A DNA stretch of 43,760 nt from Planctomycetaceae bacterium (GTDB lineage Bacteria; Planctomycetota; PLA2). The notes below the pieces were generated by a model. That model did not search any database. It had not been told where the DNA came from and saw nothing but the letters and a program-made list of their open reading frames with translations. Shown here in pieces: positions 19,551 through 29,153 of this stretch. How positions within the stretch are numbered: position 1 is the first letter of the stretch; every line of letters begins with the position of its first letter. The translations under genes were made by a program, and so were the position numbers. Location: NCBI GenBank assembly GCA_011525755.1, contig WYBS01000154.1:1-43760 (forward strand), given 5' to 3'.

Positions 19551-22019
19551 TCAGGCGACCGGCGCCGGCTCGGGCGTCTTCTCCTTGAACACGAGGCCCT
19601 GCTCGCCCTTGTCGACGAGGATCACGCAGCCCTCCGGCAGGCGGCCGGCGAGCAGGTTCTCCGAGAGCGGGTCCTCGACCAGGCGCTCGACGGCGCGGCG
19701 CAGCGGCCGCGCGCCGAACTCCGGGTTGTACCCCTGCTCGATGATGAACTCCTTCGCGGCGTCGGTGAGGGCGAGCTTGTGCCCCTTCGCGCCGATGCGC
19801 TCGCGGACGTGGGCCAGCTCGATGTCGATGATGCTCTTCAGGTCCTCGCGGGTGAGCGGGCGGAAGAAGACGATGTCGTCGACCCGGTTCAGGAACTCCG
19901 GGCGGAAGTGCTTCTCGAGCTCCTCCTTGAGCATCGACTTCATCTTGTCGTGCGTCACCTCTTCGCCGCCGCGGCGGAAGCCGAGCGACTCCTGCTTCGC
20001 GAGCCGCTCCGCCCCGATGTTCGAGGTCATGATGATGATCGTGTTCTTGAAGTCGATCTGGCGGCCGTAGGAGTCGGTGAGGCGCCCCTCCTCCATGATC
20101 TGGAGGAGCATGTTGAACGCGTCGTGGTGGGCCTTCTCGATCTCGTCGAAGAGGACAACGCTGTACGGGCGGCGGCGCACTTTCTCGGTCAACTGGCCGC
20201 CCTCTTCGTAGCCGACGTACCCCGGCGGGGCGCCGACGAGCCGGCTGACGTTGTGCTTCTCCATGTACTCGGACATGTCGATCTGGATCAGGGACTCCTC
20301 GGCCCCGAACATGAACTTCGCGAGCGCCTTCGCGAGGTGCGTCTTGCCGACGCCCGTCGGGCCGAGGAAGACGAAGCTGCCCATCGGGCGCTTCGGGTCC
20401 TTGAGCCCCGCGCGGGCGCGGCGGACCGCCTTCGCGATCGAGCGGATCGCGTCGTCCTGCGAGACGACCGACTTGTGGAGCTCGTCCTCCATCTTGAGGA
20501 GCCGCTCCGCCTCGCCGCTCTCGAGCCGCGTGAGCGGGATGCCGGTCATCCGGGAGACGGTCTCCTGGATGATGTCGACGTCCACCTTGACGTCCATCTC
20601 GCGGCTCTTCTCGCGCCACTCCTTGAGCTGCGACTCCTTCTGCTTCCGGAGCTTGCAGACCTGGTCGCGCAGCTTCGCGGCGCGCTCGAAGTCCTGGTTG
20701 CCGACCGCCTCCTCCTTCTCGGTGTCGAGCTTCGAGATGTCGCCCTCTATGTCCTTCAGGTCGGGCGGGGTCGTCATGGCGGAGAGGCGGACGCGCGCGC
20801 CGGCCTCGTCCATGACGTCGATCGCCTTGTCCGGCAGGTAGCGGCCGGGGATGTAGCGGGACGAGAGGTCGACCGACTCGGCGAGCGCCGCGTCGGTGTA
20901 GCGCACGCGGTGGTGCACCTCGTACTTCTCGCGGAGCCCCTTGAGGATGGCGAGCGCCTCGTCCTTGCTCGGCGGCTCGACGAGGATCTGCTGGAAGCGG
21001 CGCTCGAGCGCGCCGTCCTTCTCGATGTACTTCCGGTACTCGTCCAGGGTCGTCGCGCCGATGCACTGCACCTCGCCGCGCGAGAGCGCGGGCTTCAGCA
21101 CGTTGCTCGCGTCGATCGCCCCCTCGGCACCCCCCGCACCGACGAGCGTGTGCAGCTCGTCGATGAAGAGGATCACGTTCTTCGAGCGGCGCACCTCGGT
21201 CATGACGGCCTTGATGCGCTCCTCGAACTGCCCGCGGTACTTCGTGCCGGCGACCATCATCGCGAGGTCGAGCACGACGATCCGCTTGTTGCGGAGGATC
21301 TCCGGGACCTCGCCCTTGACGATCCGCTGGGCGAGCCCCTCGACGATCGCGGTCTTGCCGACGCCCGCCTCGCCGATGAGGACGGGGTTGTTCTTCGTGC
21401 GGCGCGAGAGGATCTGCATGACCCGCTCGATCTCGGGCTCGCGCCCGATCACCGGGTCGAGCTTGTTCTCGCGGGCGAGCTCGGTCAGGTCGCGCCCGAA
21501 CGCGTCGAGCGCGGGGGTCTTCGACTTCGTGTTCTGCTGCTGGGCCGGCTCGGCCTCCTCCTCGGTCTCCTGGCCCTGCACCTCGGCGCCGAGGAGCTCG
21601 AGCACCTCCTCGCGGACGTCCTCGAGGCGCACGTTGAGGTTCTGGAGGACCTGCGCGGCGATGCCCTCCTGCTCGCGGATGAGCCCGAGGAGCAGGTGCT
21701 CGGTCCCGATGTAGTTGTGGCCGAGGTTGCTCGCCTCCTCGAGCGCGAGCTCGAGGACCTTCTTCGCGCGGGGCGTGAAGGGCAGCTGCCCCATCGTGAC
21801 CATCGTGGTCCCGTGGGACACGAGCTTCTCGATCTCCTGGCGGATCCGCTTGGGATCCACGTCGAGGTTCTTGAGGACGTCGGCGGCGACCCCGCTCCCC
21901 TCCTGGATGAGGCCGAGGAGGATATGCTCGGTGCCGATGTAGTCGTGGTTGAAGCGCTGGGCCTCCTGGCGGGCGAGTCCCATCACTTTTCTGGCTCTGT
22001 CAGTGAAGCGGTCAAACAT
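19551..22019 (-). CDS. clpC: ATP-dependent Clp protease ATPase subunit ClpC
   Basis: An AAA+ unfoldase that feeds substrates to ClpP. In McsB-bearing bacteria it recognises proteins tagged by arginine phosphorylation. 822 residues, full length. Domains in order: two Clp-N repeats (about 1-145), AAA-1 with Walker A GEAGVGKT near 215, a middle coiled-coil region with a UVR-like [10 protein letters not shown] stretch near 435, AAA-2 with GPTGVGKT near 555 and Walker [12 protein letters not shown], then a D2-small C-terminal domain. The LGF of ESLGFRRGG is the ClpP-docking tripeptide position. An imperfect GGAG ribosome site precedes ATG 22019. Preceded by a partial copy of itself, the stand-alone N-domain gene. 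clpP is not in the window. Confidence 0.97.
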   Translation of the reverse strand: MFDRFTDRARKVMGLARQEAQRFNHDYIGTEHILLGLIQEGSGVAADVLKNLDVDPKRIRQEIEKLVSHGTTMVTMGQLPFTPRAKKVLELALEEASNLGHNYIGTEHLLLGLIREQEGIAAQVLQNLNVRLEDVREEVLELLGAEVQGQETEEEAEPAQQQNTKSKTPALDAFGRDLTELARENKLDPVIGREPEIERVMQILSRRTKNNPVLIGEAGVGKTAIVEGLAQRIVKGEVPEILRNKRIVVLDLAMMVAGTKYRGQFEERIKAVMTEVRRSKNVILFIDELHTLVGAGGAEGAIDASNVLKPALSRGEVQCIGATTLDEYRKYIEKDGALERRFQQILVEPPSKDEALAILKGLREKYEVHHRVRYTDAALAESVDLSSRYIPGRYLPDKAIDVMDEAGARVRLSAMTTPPDLKDIEGDISKLDTEKEEAVGNQDFERAAKLRDQVCKLRKQKESQLKEWREKSREMDVKVDVDIIQETVSRMTGIPLTRLESGEAERLLKMEDELHKSVVSQDDAIRSIAKAVRRARAGLKDPKRPMGSFVFLGPTGVGKTHLAKALAKFMFGAEESLIQIDMSEYMEKHNVSRLVGAPPGYVGYEEGGQLTEKVRRRPYSVVLFDEIEKAHHDAFNMLLQIMEEGRLTDSYGRQIDFKNTIIIMTSNIGAERLAKQESLGFRRGGEEVTHDKMKSMLKEELEKHFRPEFLNRVDDIVFFRPLTREDLKSIIDIELAHVRERIGAKGHKLALTDAAKEFIIEQGYNPEFGARPLRRAVERLVEDPLSENLLAGRLPEGCVILVDKGEQGLVFKEKTPEPAPVA

Positions 22020-22310
22020 CGCTGTCTCCGAGGCGTTTTCCCATGGATATCACGGGGCCACAGCGATCCCGGAGCGAACCCCATACCGGAGCGCGATCCG
22101 AGACGCCATCCTCCTAGAGTCTATCGGACGATTTCGGTTCCGGCACCTTAAGATGCCGTCCGACAAGGGGTTAGCTGCGCTTCCGATTCCACGGAAATCC
22201 GCCGCCAGGGGCATGCTTTCCGGGCGAGTCCTGTCAAAAGGACACGAGTCCTGCGGACACGTCCACATGGCGCGGCACAGCATTGGACACCGTGATACGT
22301 CACGGCGGGG
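22020..22310. other. clpC upstream region, no firm promoter
   Basis: A 291-bp gap of lower GC than its surroundings. It contains a perfect TTGACA on the minus strand (22232-22237) without a matching -10. Small inverted repeats sit around it: GTCCT..AGGAC at 22230-22245, and GTCC..GGAC just beyond. No CIRCE element and no tandem CtsR heptads were found. It probably holds the clpC promoter, but I cannot place it. Confidence 0.4.
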
Positions 22311-22757
22311 TCATTCGGGGGGGGCTGGGGGGCCGGACGCGATCTCGCGGCGGACGGCGTCGGCGGTGACGCCGAGAGCAGCGAGCACCCGAGCGGCGGT
22401 GCCGCGGCCCTCGTGGATGAGCCCGAGGAGCAGGTACTCGGTGCCGATGTAGTTGTGACCGAGGTTGCTCGCCTCCTCGAGCGCGAGCTCGAGCATCCTC
22501 CTTGCCCGTGGCGTGAAGGGGAGCTGCCCCGTCGTGACCATCGTGCTGCCGTAGGACAGGTGCCGCTCGACCTCGGCGCGGATCCGTTTCGGATCGACGT
22601 CGAGGTTCTTCAGGACGTCCGCCGCGACCCCGCCCCCCTCCGCGACGAGCCCGAGGAGCACGTGCTCGACGCCGATGTAGTCGTGGCTGAACCGCTGGGC
22701 CTCCTGCCGGGAGAGGCCCAGCGCCTTGCGCGCGCGGTCCGTGAAGCGGTCGAACAT
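22311..22757 (-). CDS. Stand-alone ClpC N-domain protein
   Basis: A 148-residue protein made only of the two Clp-N repeats, with no ATPase domain. It is very close to the N-terminus of the adjacent clpC: both begin [11 protein letters not shown] and share long runs such as [18 protein letters not shown] and [12 protein letters not shown]. This indicates a tandem duplication of the 5' end of clpC followed by truncation and upkeep. The reading frame is intact and the tail (about 135-148) is Pro-rich. The Clp-N domain binds adaptors and phospho-arginine, so this protein could compete for or present substrates (inference). The ATG lacks a ribosome site, and a strong extended -10 box sits 9 nt before it. 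Confidence 0.88.
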   Translation of the reverse strand: MFDRFTDRARKALGLSRQEAQRFSHDYIGVEHVLLGLVAEGGGVAADVLKNLDVDPKRIRAEVERHLSYGSTMVTTGQLPFTPRARRMLELALEEASNLGHNYIGTEYLLLGLIHEGRGTAARVLAALGVTADAVRREIASGPPAPPE

Positions 22758-22775
22758 CCCCGGGGCATTCTAGCA
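22758..22775 (-). promoter_or_regulatory. Predicted leaderless promoter of the Clp N-domain gene
   Basis: An extended -10, TGCTAGAAT (22767-22775 on the minus strand), stands 9 nt before the ATG. The transcript would start within a base or two of the start codon. Confidence 0.55.
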
Positions 22776-22793
22776 CCGTCCGCACGCGCGTCT

Positions 22794-22811
22794 TGCGGCA
22801 CGCGTGCCGCA
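22794..22811. promoter_or_regulatory. Perfect 18-bp palindrome upstream of the Clp N-domain gene
   Basis: TGCGGCACGCGTGCCGCA is fully self-complementary. It lies about 20 bp upstream of the extended -10 box and 81 bp after the mcsB stop. It could be an operator for the N-domain gene or a hairpin ending the mcsA-mcsB transcript. No T-run follows. Confidence 0.4.
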
Positions 22812-22891
22812 CCCGGCGGCCGCAACTCGTTGGGCGCACGGCGGTTAAGCGGGCCCCTGTGCCTGAAGGAGAAGGCCTAGAGGGCTAGGGG

Positions 22892-23944
22892 CTAGATGTG
22901 GAGGTGCTTGCGGATGAAGTCGGCGCGGGCGGCGTCGCGCTCGCCCGGCGTCAGGTCGCGCTTCTCGAGGCGCTGCAGGTGCGCCGGCTGCGTCAGGATG
23001 AAGAGCTCGTTCACCGTCGACATGTCCACGTCGGCGAGGAGGCCGAGGTTCACGCCGAGGCGGACCGCCGACAGCAGGTCCATCGTCTCCTCGGACGAGA
23101 TGCTCCGCGCCGACTTCAGCACGCCGAACGCCCGCCAGATCTTGTCCTCGAGCCTGAGCCGGTCCTTGTCGATCAGGTGCTCCCGGACCGCCCGCTCGTA
23201 GGCCACGATCTTCGGCACCACGCGGTCGATGAGATCGAGGATCTCCTCCTCGCTCTTCCCGAGCGTGACCTGGTTCGAGATCTGGTAGAAGTCGCCCGAC
23301 GCCTGCGTCCCCTCGCCGTAGAAGCCGCGGACGGCGAGGTTGATCTTCGTGACCGACGAGAAGACCTTGTCGATCTGCTTCGTGAAGACGAGCGCGGGCA
23401 GGTGGAACATCACCGACGCCCGCATCCCGGTCCCCACGTTGGTCGGGCAGGCGGTCAGGTAGCCGAACTCGTTCGAGAAGGCGAACTCGAGCTCCCGGTC
23501 GAGCTGGTCGTCGAGCCACTGGAGGTCCTGGAAGGCGTCGTGGACCTGGAAACCCGCCCGGATGGCCTGGATCCGGAGGTGGTCCTCCTCGTTGACCATC
23601 ACCGCGAGCATCTCGCTCCGGTTGAAGAGGACGCCCCGGTCGCCGGACCCGTTCGCGAGCTCGCGCGAGATGAGGTGCCGCTCCAGCAGGAAGCGGTTCG
23701 TCATCTCGTTCGTCGCCTCCAGCTCGACGTAGAGGTGGCCGTTGTCGCCGAGCCCGAGCTTGTCGAGCGCCCGCCGGACAGCCAGGTGGATCTCCGCCCG
23801 CTGGGCGTCGCTCGCCCGGGTCAGGAAGGGGAAGCGGGCGAGATTCCGCGCCAAGCGCACGCGGCTCGAGATGACGATGTCGCTCTCGGGACCGATGCCC
23901 TTCAGCCACTCGCCGCTCTGCCCGATCAGCTCGTCCAGCGTCAC
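22892..23944 (-). CDS. mcsB: Protein arginine kinase McsB
   Basis: Phosphorylates arginines on proteins, marking them for ClpCP. 350 residues with a guanidino-kinase-type catalytic domain: SSRVRLARNLARFPF near residue 27, the active-site Cys C166 in LTACPTNVGTGMRASV, and NEEDHLR at 118-124. The C-terminal helical domain has the phospho-arginine allosteric motif RDXXRA, here as RDAARA near residue 337. GTG 23944 is chosen because GGAGAAGG lies 4 nt upstream. It is separated from mcsA by 43 nt holding an inverted repeat. All key residues are present, so the protein should be active. Confidence 0.96.
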   Translation of the reverse strand: MTLDELIGQSGEWLKGIGPESDIVISSRVRLARNLARFPFLTRASDAQRAEIHLAVRRALDKLGLGDNGHLYVELEATNEMTNRFLLERHLISRELANGSGDRGVLFNRSEMLAVMVNEEDHLRIQAIRAGFQVHDAFQDLQWLDDQLDRELEFAFSNEFGYLTACPTNVGTGMRASVMFHLPALVFTKQIDKVFSSVTKINLAVRGFYGEGTQASGDFYQISNQVTLGKSEEEILDLIDRVVPKIVAYERAVREHLIDKDRLRLEDKIWRAFGVLKSARSISSEETMDLLSAVRLGVNLGLLADVDMSTVNELFILTQPAHLQRLEKRDLTPGERDAARADFIRKHLHI

Positions 23945-23965
23945 GATGCCTTCTCCATCGGCTGC

Positions 23966-23988
23966 AACCGGGGGTGTTCCCCCAGGTT
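23966..23988 (-). repeat. Hairpin between mcsA and mcsB
   Basis: AACC-GGGGG-TGTT-CCCCC-A-GGTT forms a 9-bp stem with one bulged base, starting at the mcsA stop codon. It could pause or partly end transcription, or shield the upstream mRNA, and so set the McsA:McsB ratio. The role is inferred from position. Confidence 0.35.
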
Positions 23989-24482
23989 CAGGACTCCTTC
24001 CCCTTCATCTCGCGGAGACGGTCCCGCAGCTGCGCGGCCTTCTCGTACTCCTCGTTGGCCACGGCCGCGGCGAGCTGCTCCTCGATCTCGGCCAGCTCCC
24101 GCCTCGAGGCCATCGCCCCCTTCACGCGCTCCGGGGTCTTGCCCCGGTGCGCCGAGGCGCCGTGGACCTTCTCGAGGAGCGGGATCAGGACGGGGCCGAA
24201 GGCCGCGTAGCAGCGGGGGCAGCCGAGCCGGCCCTTGGCCTTGAACTCGGCGTAGGCGAGCCCGCAGCCCGGGCAGGTGGCCGGGACGGCCTCGGATTCG
24301 CGGGGGGCCGGGGGGCCGCCGCCCTTCACGAGCTGCGAGAGCACCGCCGGGAAGGCCATCGACATGTTCTTCTCGTGGGCGCATTGCTCGCAGATGTGCA
24401 TCTCGGTCTTCTTGCCTTCCCTGATCTCGGTGAAGTGGATCTTCGCCTCACGCTTGCCGCACACCTGGCAGAGCTTGCCCAT
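23988..24482 (-). CDS. mcsA: McsA, zinc-binding activator of McsB
   Basis: A 164-residue partner that activates McsB and binds zinc. Four CXXC motifs are visible: CQVC (5-8), CEQC near 31, CPGC near 70 and CPRC near 88. A C-terminal UVR domain (about 125-160) has the expected AVANEEYEKAAQLRDRLREM pattern. The presence of all four zinc knuckles indicates the full McsA type. ATG 24482 has a -10 box 8 nt upstream and no ribosome site, so it is probably translated from a leaderless transcript starting inside the end of murD. Confidence 0.95.
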   Translation of the reverse strand: MGKLCQVCGKREAKIHFTEIREGKKTEMHICEQCAHEKNMSMAFPAVLSQLVKGGGPPAPRESEAVPATCPGCGLAYAEFKAKGRLGCPRCYAAFGPVLIPLLEKVHGASAHRGKTPERVKGAMASRRELAEIEEQLAAAVANEEYEKAAQLRDRLREMKGKES

Positions 24483-24490
24483 ACCTATGA

Positions 24491-24518
24491 ATTATCGGGC
24501 GGTCCGGCAGCCCGTCAA
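24491..24518 (-). promoter_or_regulatory. Predicted sigma-70-type promoter of mcsA-mcsB (leaderless)
   Basis: TTGACG (24513-24518) and GATAAT (24491-24496) on the minus strand are separated by 16 bp. The -10 box ends 8 nt before the mcsA ATG. The -35 overlaps the murD stop codon. This is the best two-box promoter in the window. Confidence 0.65.
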
Positions 24519-25789
24519 AGCGGGACGCCGACAAGCTCGCGGAAACGGTCCCCTCGGGCATCGAAGCCGGGGAACTCGTCGTAGGAGGCGAACCCGGGGC
24601 TCAGGAGGACCACGTCGCCCGGCCGCGCGACCTCGAGCGCCCTCCGGACGGCCGCGTCGAAGCCCGGCCGGAGCTCCGAGGCGGGGATCCGCCTGTGGAG
24701 CGCCGGGCCGGTCTCGCCGTAGGCGATGACCGCCCTCGCCCGGTCGGCGGCGCGGACGAGCGGCGCCCAGTCGAGCCCCTTGTCCCGGCCCCCGGTCAGG
24801 AGGATCACGGGGCGGGAGAAGGCGTCGACCGCGGCAGCCGCCGCCTCGGGGGTCGTCGCGATCGAGTCGTCGACGAACGCGATGTCGCCTGCCGCCGGCA
24901 GGACCTCGAGGCGGTGGCGGAGCGGCCGGAACCCGCGGATCGCCGCGAGGCACCCCTCCGGCGTCGCACCGACGGCGAGCGCCGCGTGCGCGGCGGCGGC
25001 GGCGTTCCACCGGTTGTGGCGCCCCGCGAGACCCAGCTCGTCGAGCGGGACGGGCGGCGGGCAGCCCTCGCCGAACCAGGTGACCTTCCCGCGCGTGTGG
25101 GCGGCGAAGGAACGGCAGACCTCGTCCTCCTCGCGAAGGATGACCGCGCCGCCGGGGCGGACGGCCTCGACGAGCCGCCGCTTCGACCCGGCGTAGTGGC
25201 CGAGCGTGGGATGGCGGTCGAGGTGGTCGCCCGTGACATTCGTCACGATCGCGGCGTCGATGGCGAAGTCGTCGTGCTCGAGCCACGCGAGCTGGAAGGA
25301 GGAGATCTCGAGGACGGCGATCGTCCCGGGCTTCATGCGCTCCGCCTCGTTGAGGAGCGGGCGGCCGATGTTGCCGCCGAGCGCGACCGGACGGCCCGAC
25401 GCCTCGAGCATCGCGGCGACGAGGGAGGATGTGGTCGACTTGCCCTTGGTCCCGGTGACCCCCACGATCCGCCCCTCGAGCAGCCGGAGCGTGAGGCCGA
25501 GCTCGGTCACGACCTCCTTCCTGCGCGCCCGGGCCCGCTGGACGAGGGGATGCTCGAAGGGGACGGCCTGGTTGACCACCACGATGTCGGCCGCGTCGAA
25601 ATCGGCCTCCTCGTGGCGGCCGAGCCTGAGATCGACCCCCAGGGGGGCGATCTCGGCGACGGAACGCTCGAGCTTCTTCGCGTCGGAGAGGTCGGTCACG
25701 AGGACGGGATGGCCCCGCCCCCGGAAGTAGCGCGCCGCCGCCACGCCGCCTCCGAACCGTCCGAGCCCCATGACGAGGACGCGCTTCAT
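24515..25789 (-). CDS. murD: UDP-N-acetylmuramoyl-L-alanine:D-glutamate ligase MurD
   Basis: Adds D-glutamate to UDP-MurNAc-L-Ala in peptidoglycan synthesis; cytosolic. 424 residues, normal length. Seen: the N-terminal nucleotide-sugar domain opening MKRVLVMGLGRFG, the ATP loop GTKGKSTT (113-120), LEISSFQL near 173, NVTGDHLDRH near 190, the HRLE motif near 300, DDSIATTP near 313 and LLTGGRDKG near 335. LSPGFASYDEF near the end matches the family ending LSPACASFDMF. The ATG overlaps the stop of the PEGA lipoprotein (ATGA). The presence of MurD implies that the host makes peptidoglycan. No other mur gene is nearby, which is unusual for an otherwise clustered pathway. Confidence 0.96.
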   Translation of the reverse strand: MKRVLVMGLGRFGGGVAAARYFRGRGHPVLVTDLSDAKKLERSVAEIAPLGVDLRLGRHEEADFDAADIVVVNQAVPFEHPLVQRARARRKEVVTELGLTLRLLEGRIVGVTGTKGKSTTSSLVAAMLEASGRPVALGGNIGRPLLNEAERMKPGTIAVLEISSFQLAWLEHDDFAIDAAIVTNVTGDHLDRHPTLGHYAGSKRRLVEAVRPGGAVILREEDEVCRSFAAHTRGKVTWFGEGCPPPVPLDELGLAGRHNRWNAAAAAHAALAVGATPEGCLAAIRGFRPLRHRLEVLPAAGDIAFVDDSIATTPEAAAAAVDAFSRPVILLTGGRDKGLDWAPLVRAADRARAVIAYGETGPALHRRIPASELRPGFDAAVRRALEVARPGDVVLLSPGFASYDEFPGFDARGDRFRELVGVPL

Positions 25790-26208
25790 CGGGATGCCTC
25801 CGACTCTTTCCTCCATTTGTCGGCGGCACGCGTCATTTCCGCGACCCCGCGCTCCCGCTCGGCCTCGGTCAGCGGGCGCGTCGGCTCGAGCCGGATCTCG
25901 ACCTCGTGCTCGTCCTCGATGCGGGCGGGAACGAGGACGTCGGAAAGGAAGTCCACGCCCGGCTTCTGGTACCACGGCGCCTTGAGCGGAACGACCTGCC
26001 GCGCCGGCTCGAATCCCGGCTTTTCCACCTCGACGAGCGCGTCCCCGTAGTGCGAGAAGCGCCATGTCGTCGGGGACCGCCCCACGCGCTCGCCGTTCAC
26101 GGTCACCTCGGCGCCCGGGGGGTCGGTGCGCACGTGGAGCCGCCGTTCGACGCATCCCGCAAGGAGGAAAAGGCCGAGGAGCGGCAGCATCCGCACGCGA
26201 GACAGCAT
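25786..26208 (-). CDS. PEGA-domain lipoprotein
   Basis: A 140-residue lipoprotein: MLSRVRMLPLLGLFLLAGC with the lipobox Cys at residue 19. A PEGA domain of about 70 residues follows (TDPPGAEVTVNGERVGRSP, then GDALVEVEKPGF), a small surface beta domain seen in envelope proteins. The remainder includes a strand-rich part and a charged C-terminal helix (LTEAERERGVAEMTRAAD). ATG 26208 is preferred; ATG 26190 would still leave a usable signal. It overlaps murD by ATGA, so murD is translated in step with it. The function is unknown. Confidence 0.78.
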   Translation of the reverse strand: MLSRVRMLPLLGLFLLAGCVERRLHVRTDPPGAEVTVNGERVGRSPTTWRFSHYGDALVEVEKPGFEPARQVVPLKAPWYQKPGVDFLSDVLVPARIEDEHEVEIRLEPTRPLTEAERERGVAEMTRAADKWRKESEASR

Positions 26209-26259
26209 ACCCACGCCATTCCCCTTGTCCTCGTGAGGCGATATCCTCGTTCGGGCGTA

Positions 26260-27759
26260 ATGCGTCTCGCGAGGGTGAGCGAAGGCGGCGCGCCGAAGGC
26301 CCTCCCGGTCAACGGCGGCCCCGCGGCGAGGGACTCCGGCGAGCGCCGGATCGGACAAGCGATCGCGCGGTGTCTCGCGGACCTGGATGTCCGCGGCGAG
26401 GCCGCGGCGCCGTTCGACCGGGCGGCCGATGTCCTGAACGGCCTCGTGCCCGCGCTCTACCGCGGCGACGCCGACGCGGCGCGCGCCGCCGTCCTCGAGT
26501 CCGACCTCCCGACGCGGGAGATCCTCGACGTCACCCTGCGGGCGAGGCTCGCCGTGCGGGGCCGCCGACGCGGCCACCGCGAACGGGCGGAGCGCGAGCG
26601 GGCGGCCGACGCGGCGCTCCGCGCCCTCGCCGAACGGGAGGACCCCGCCCGCCCCGAGGACATCGACCGCCGCCGCCAGATCGCGACCGTCCACCGGCGC
26701 CTCCTCACGCTCCTCACCGACGGCGTGCTGACCGCGCGGCCCGACGGCCGGCTCGTGCACGCGAACCGGACGGCGCGCGAGGCGCTGGGGCTCCGCCTCC
26801 GGGACCTCCGGGAGACCCCGCTCAAGGGGCTCTTCGCGGAGAAGGCCGACGCCGAGCGGCTGTGGAAGGCCGTGAAGGCCGACGGCATCTTCCGCGGACG
26901 CGAGGTCGACTTGCGCGCGGCGACCGGCCGCACCTTCCCGGTCCGCCTCGCGGCGGCGCGCGCCGAAGGCCCCGACCCCCGGCTGCTCGTCGTGTTCCGC
27001 GACCTGACCGAGATCCGCCACATCCGGTCGCGGCTGATCGAGACCGAGAAGCTCGGCGCGATGGCGAAGGTCGCCGGTTCGGTCGCGCACGAGATCCGGA
27101 ACCCGCTCAACGCGCTCTTCCTCAACGCCGACCTCCTCGAGGAGGAGCTGGCCGAATCCGGCAAGCTCCCGGCCGCGATCGAGGAGACGCTCCGGGTCAT
27201 GCGCGAGGAGATCGAGCGGCTGAACGAGATCATCAAGAACTACCTCTCGCTGAGCAAGCTCGGCCATGCCAACTTCGAGCGGCTCGAGCTCAACGAGGTC
27301 GTGAAGGAGTTCGCGGAGGAGGCGGAGGAGATGGCCGGGCGTCGCAAGGTGACGCTCGACCTGAGGCTCGGCCGCGGCGAGACGACGGTGCGCGGCGACC
27401 GGAACATGCTCCGCCGCGTGCTCGTGAACCTGGTCCAGAACGCCCTCGACGTCTCGCCTCCGGGCGGGCGCATCCTCCTCGCGACCCGCCGCCTGCTCCA
27501 CCGCGTCCGCCTGTCGGTACGCGACCGCGGTCCGGGGTTGGCGACCGAGGCGCTCCCCCACCTCTTCCAGCCCTTCTTCTCGACGAAGGAGCGGGGGACG
27601 GGGCTCGGCCTCTACCTGTGCCGCGAGATCGTGATGGCGCACGTCGGGGAGGTCGCGCTGCGCTCGGTGAAGCCCTGCGGCGCGCAGGCGACGGTCCTCC
27701 TCCCGCGCTGGCGGGAGCCGGTCGGCGAGGAATCGGGGGGGGCGGTGGGGGCCCGATGA
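26260..27759 (+). CDS. Soluble PAS-containing sensor histidine kinase (NtrB-like)
   Basis: A 499-residue kinase with no transmembrane segment, so its signal is cytosolic. Residues 1-140 are helical and Arg/Ala-rich with no known domain. A PAS domain follows at about 145-255 (LTDGVLTARPDGRLVHANRT, then VFRDLTEIR). The dimerisation domain has phospho-acceptor H277 in GSVAHEIRNPLNA, and the HATPase_c domain has NLVQNALD, DRGPGLA, FFSTKERGTGLGLYL. The ATG overlaps the response regulator downstream (its stop overlaps as ATGA), so the two are a pair. TATCCT lies 12 nt before the ATG. An in-frame GTG at 26275 is an alternative start. Confidence 0.92.
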   Translation: MRLARVSEGGAPKALPVNGGPAARDSGERRIGQAIARCLADLDVRGEAAAPFDRAADVLNGLVPALYRGDADAARAAVLESDLPTREILDVTLRARLAVRGRRRGHRERAERERAADAALRALAEREDPARPEDIDRRRQIATVHRRLLTLLTDGVLTARPDGRLVHANRTAREALGLRLRDLRETPLKGLFAEKADAERLWKAVKADGIFRGREVDLRAATGRTFPVRLAAARAEGPDPRLLVVFRDLTEIRHIRSRLIETEKLGAMAKVAGSVAHEIRNPLNALFLNADLLEEELAESGKLPAAIEETLRVMREEIERLNEIIKNYLSLSKLGHANFERLELNEVVKEFAEEAEEMAGRRKVTLDLRLGRGETTVRGDRNMLRRVLVNLVQNALDVSPPGGRILLATRRLLHRVRLSVRDRGPGLATEALPHLFQPFFSTKERGTGLGLYLCREIVMAHVGEVALRSVKPCGAQATVLLPRWREPVGEESGGAVGAR

Positions 27760-29153
27760 TCGCGCAGCGCCCGACGATCCTCATCGTGGACGACGACCGG
27801 AACACCCGGGAGACGCTCAAGCGCGGCCTCCATCGCGCGGGCTACGAGGTCATGACCGCGGAGGACGGGTCGAAGGCCGTCCCGGTCCTCCAGGAGCGGG
27901 AGATCGACCTCCTGATCACGGACTACAAGATGCCCGGGATCGACGGCTTGCGCCTCGCGACGACCGCGCAGGTCGTCCAGCCCCAGCTCGCCGTCATCAT
28001 GATCTCGGCCTTCGCGAACGTGGACACCGCGGTGAGCGCCATCAAGCAGGGCATCTTCGACGTGATCGAGAAGCCCGTGAAGATGCGCGACGTCAAGAAG
28101 GCGGCCGCCCGCGCGCTCGAGACGCGGCGGCTCGTGATCGAGAACCGGCGCCTGCGCGCCGACCTCATGGGACGGGAGGAGCTCGCGCGGATCATCGGCC
28201 GCGCCCCCTGCTTCCGCGAGGCGCTCGCGATGGTCGAGCAGGTCGCGTCGGTGAAGTCCACCGTCCTCCTCACGGGCGAAAGCGGCACCGGCAAGGAGAT
28301 CTTCGCGAGCGCGATCCACCGCCTCTCGCCGCGCGCGGACGGCCCGCTCGTGAAGGTCCACTGCGCGGCGCTGGCCGAGGGGCTCCTCGAGACCGAGCTC
28401 TTCGGCCACGAGCGGGGCGCGTATACGGGCGCCGTCGGGCAGCGCAAGGGCCGTTTCGAGATGGCCGACGGCGGCACGATCTTCCTCGACGAGATCGGCG
28501 AGATCTCGAACGCGACGCAGGTGAAGCTCCTGCGCGTCCTCCAGGAGGGCGAGTTCGAGCGCGTCGGCGGGAGCGAGACGATCAAGGTCGACGCGCGCGT
28601 CGTGGCCGCGACCAACGTCGACCTCCACCGCGCCGTGGCCGAGGGGCGATTCCGCGAGGACCTCTTCTACCGGCTCGACGTGATCCGGATCGAGATCCCG
28701 CCGCTCCGCCGGCGCCGCGAGGACATCCCGCTCCTCGTCCAGCACTTCATCGAGAACTTCAACAAGCTGGCGTCGAAGCGCGTGCGCGGGATCACGCCCG
28801 AGGCGCTCGACCGGCTCGCGAACTTCGACTGGCCCGGCAACGTCCGCGAGCTCGAGAACGTCATCGAGCGCGCGATCGTGCTCGCGACCGGCGACCTCAT
28901 CACCGAGGCCGAGCTCCCGCCGCTCGAGGCGAGAAAACCGCCCGCCGAGGGGATCCCCTTCCGCGTCGGGCAGCCGCTCGCCGACCTCGAGCGCGAGGCG
29001 ATCCAGAGGACGCTCCGCGCGGTCGCGGGGGACAAGGACGCCGCCGCGAAGATCCTCGGGATCGGGGTCGCGACCCTCTACCGCCGGCTCAAGGAAATGG
29101 AGGAGGAGGGCCGCGCGGGCGAGGCGGAGCAGGGGGCGGGCGCCGGCGCGTAG
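27756..29153 (+). CDS. NtrC-family sigma-54-dependent response regulator
   Basis: A 465-residue enhancer-binding activator. The receiver (about 6-125) has the acidic cluster near residue 12, phospho-acceptor D56 in ITDYKMPG and the Lys in IEKPVKM. The AAA+ domain has Walker A GESGTGKE (174-181), an intact GAYTGA loop (221-226) that contacts sigma-54, and Walker B FLDEIGE near 243. The C-terminal helix-turn-helix is [17 protein letters not shown] near 430-447. All parts needed for sigma-54 activation are present. Its start overlaps the kinase stop (ATGA). Targets are unknown; the nearest candidate is the sigma-54-like site 300 bp downstream on the other strand. Confidence 0.96.
   Translation: MIAQRPTILIVDDDRNTRETLKRGLHRAGYEVMTAEDGSKAVPVLQEREIDLLITDYKMPGIDGLRLATTAQVVQPQLAVIMISAFANVDTAVSAIKQGIFDVIEKPVKMRDVKKAAARALETRRLVIENRRLRADLMGREELARIIGRAPCFREALAMVEQVASVKSTVLLTGESGTGKEIFASAIHRLSPRADGPLVKVHCAALAEGLLETELFGHERGAYTGAVGQRKGRFEMADGGTIFLDEIGEISNATQVKLLRVLQEGEFERVGGSETIKVDARVVAATNVDLHRAVAEGRFREDLFYRLDVIRIEIPPLRRRREDIPLLVQHFIENFNKLASKRVRGITPEALDRLANFDWPGNVRELENVIERAIVLATGDLITEAELPPLEARKPPAEGIPFRVGQPLADLEREAIQRTLRAVAGDKDAAAKILGIGVATLYRRLKEMEEEGRAGEAEQGAGAGA

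Noticed and set aside
22020-22310. CIRCE or CtsR operators ahead of clpC
   Set aside because: No TTAGCACTC-N9-GAGTGCTAA and no tandem GGTCAAA heptads are present; TTGACA at 22232-22237 has no -10 at the right spacing.
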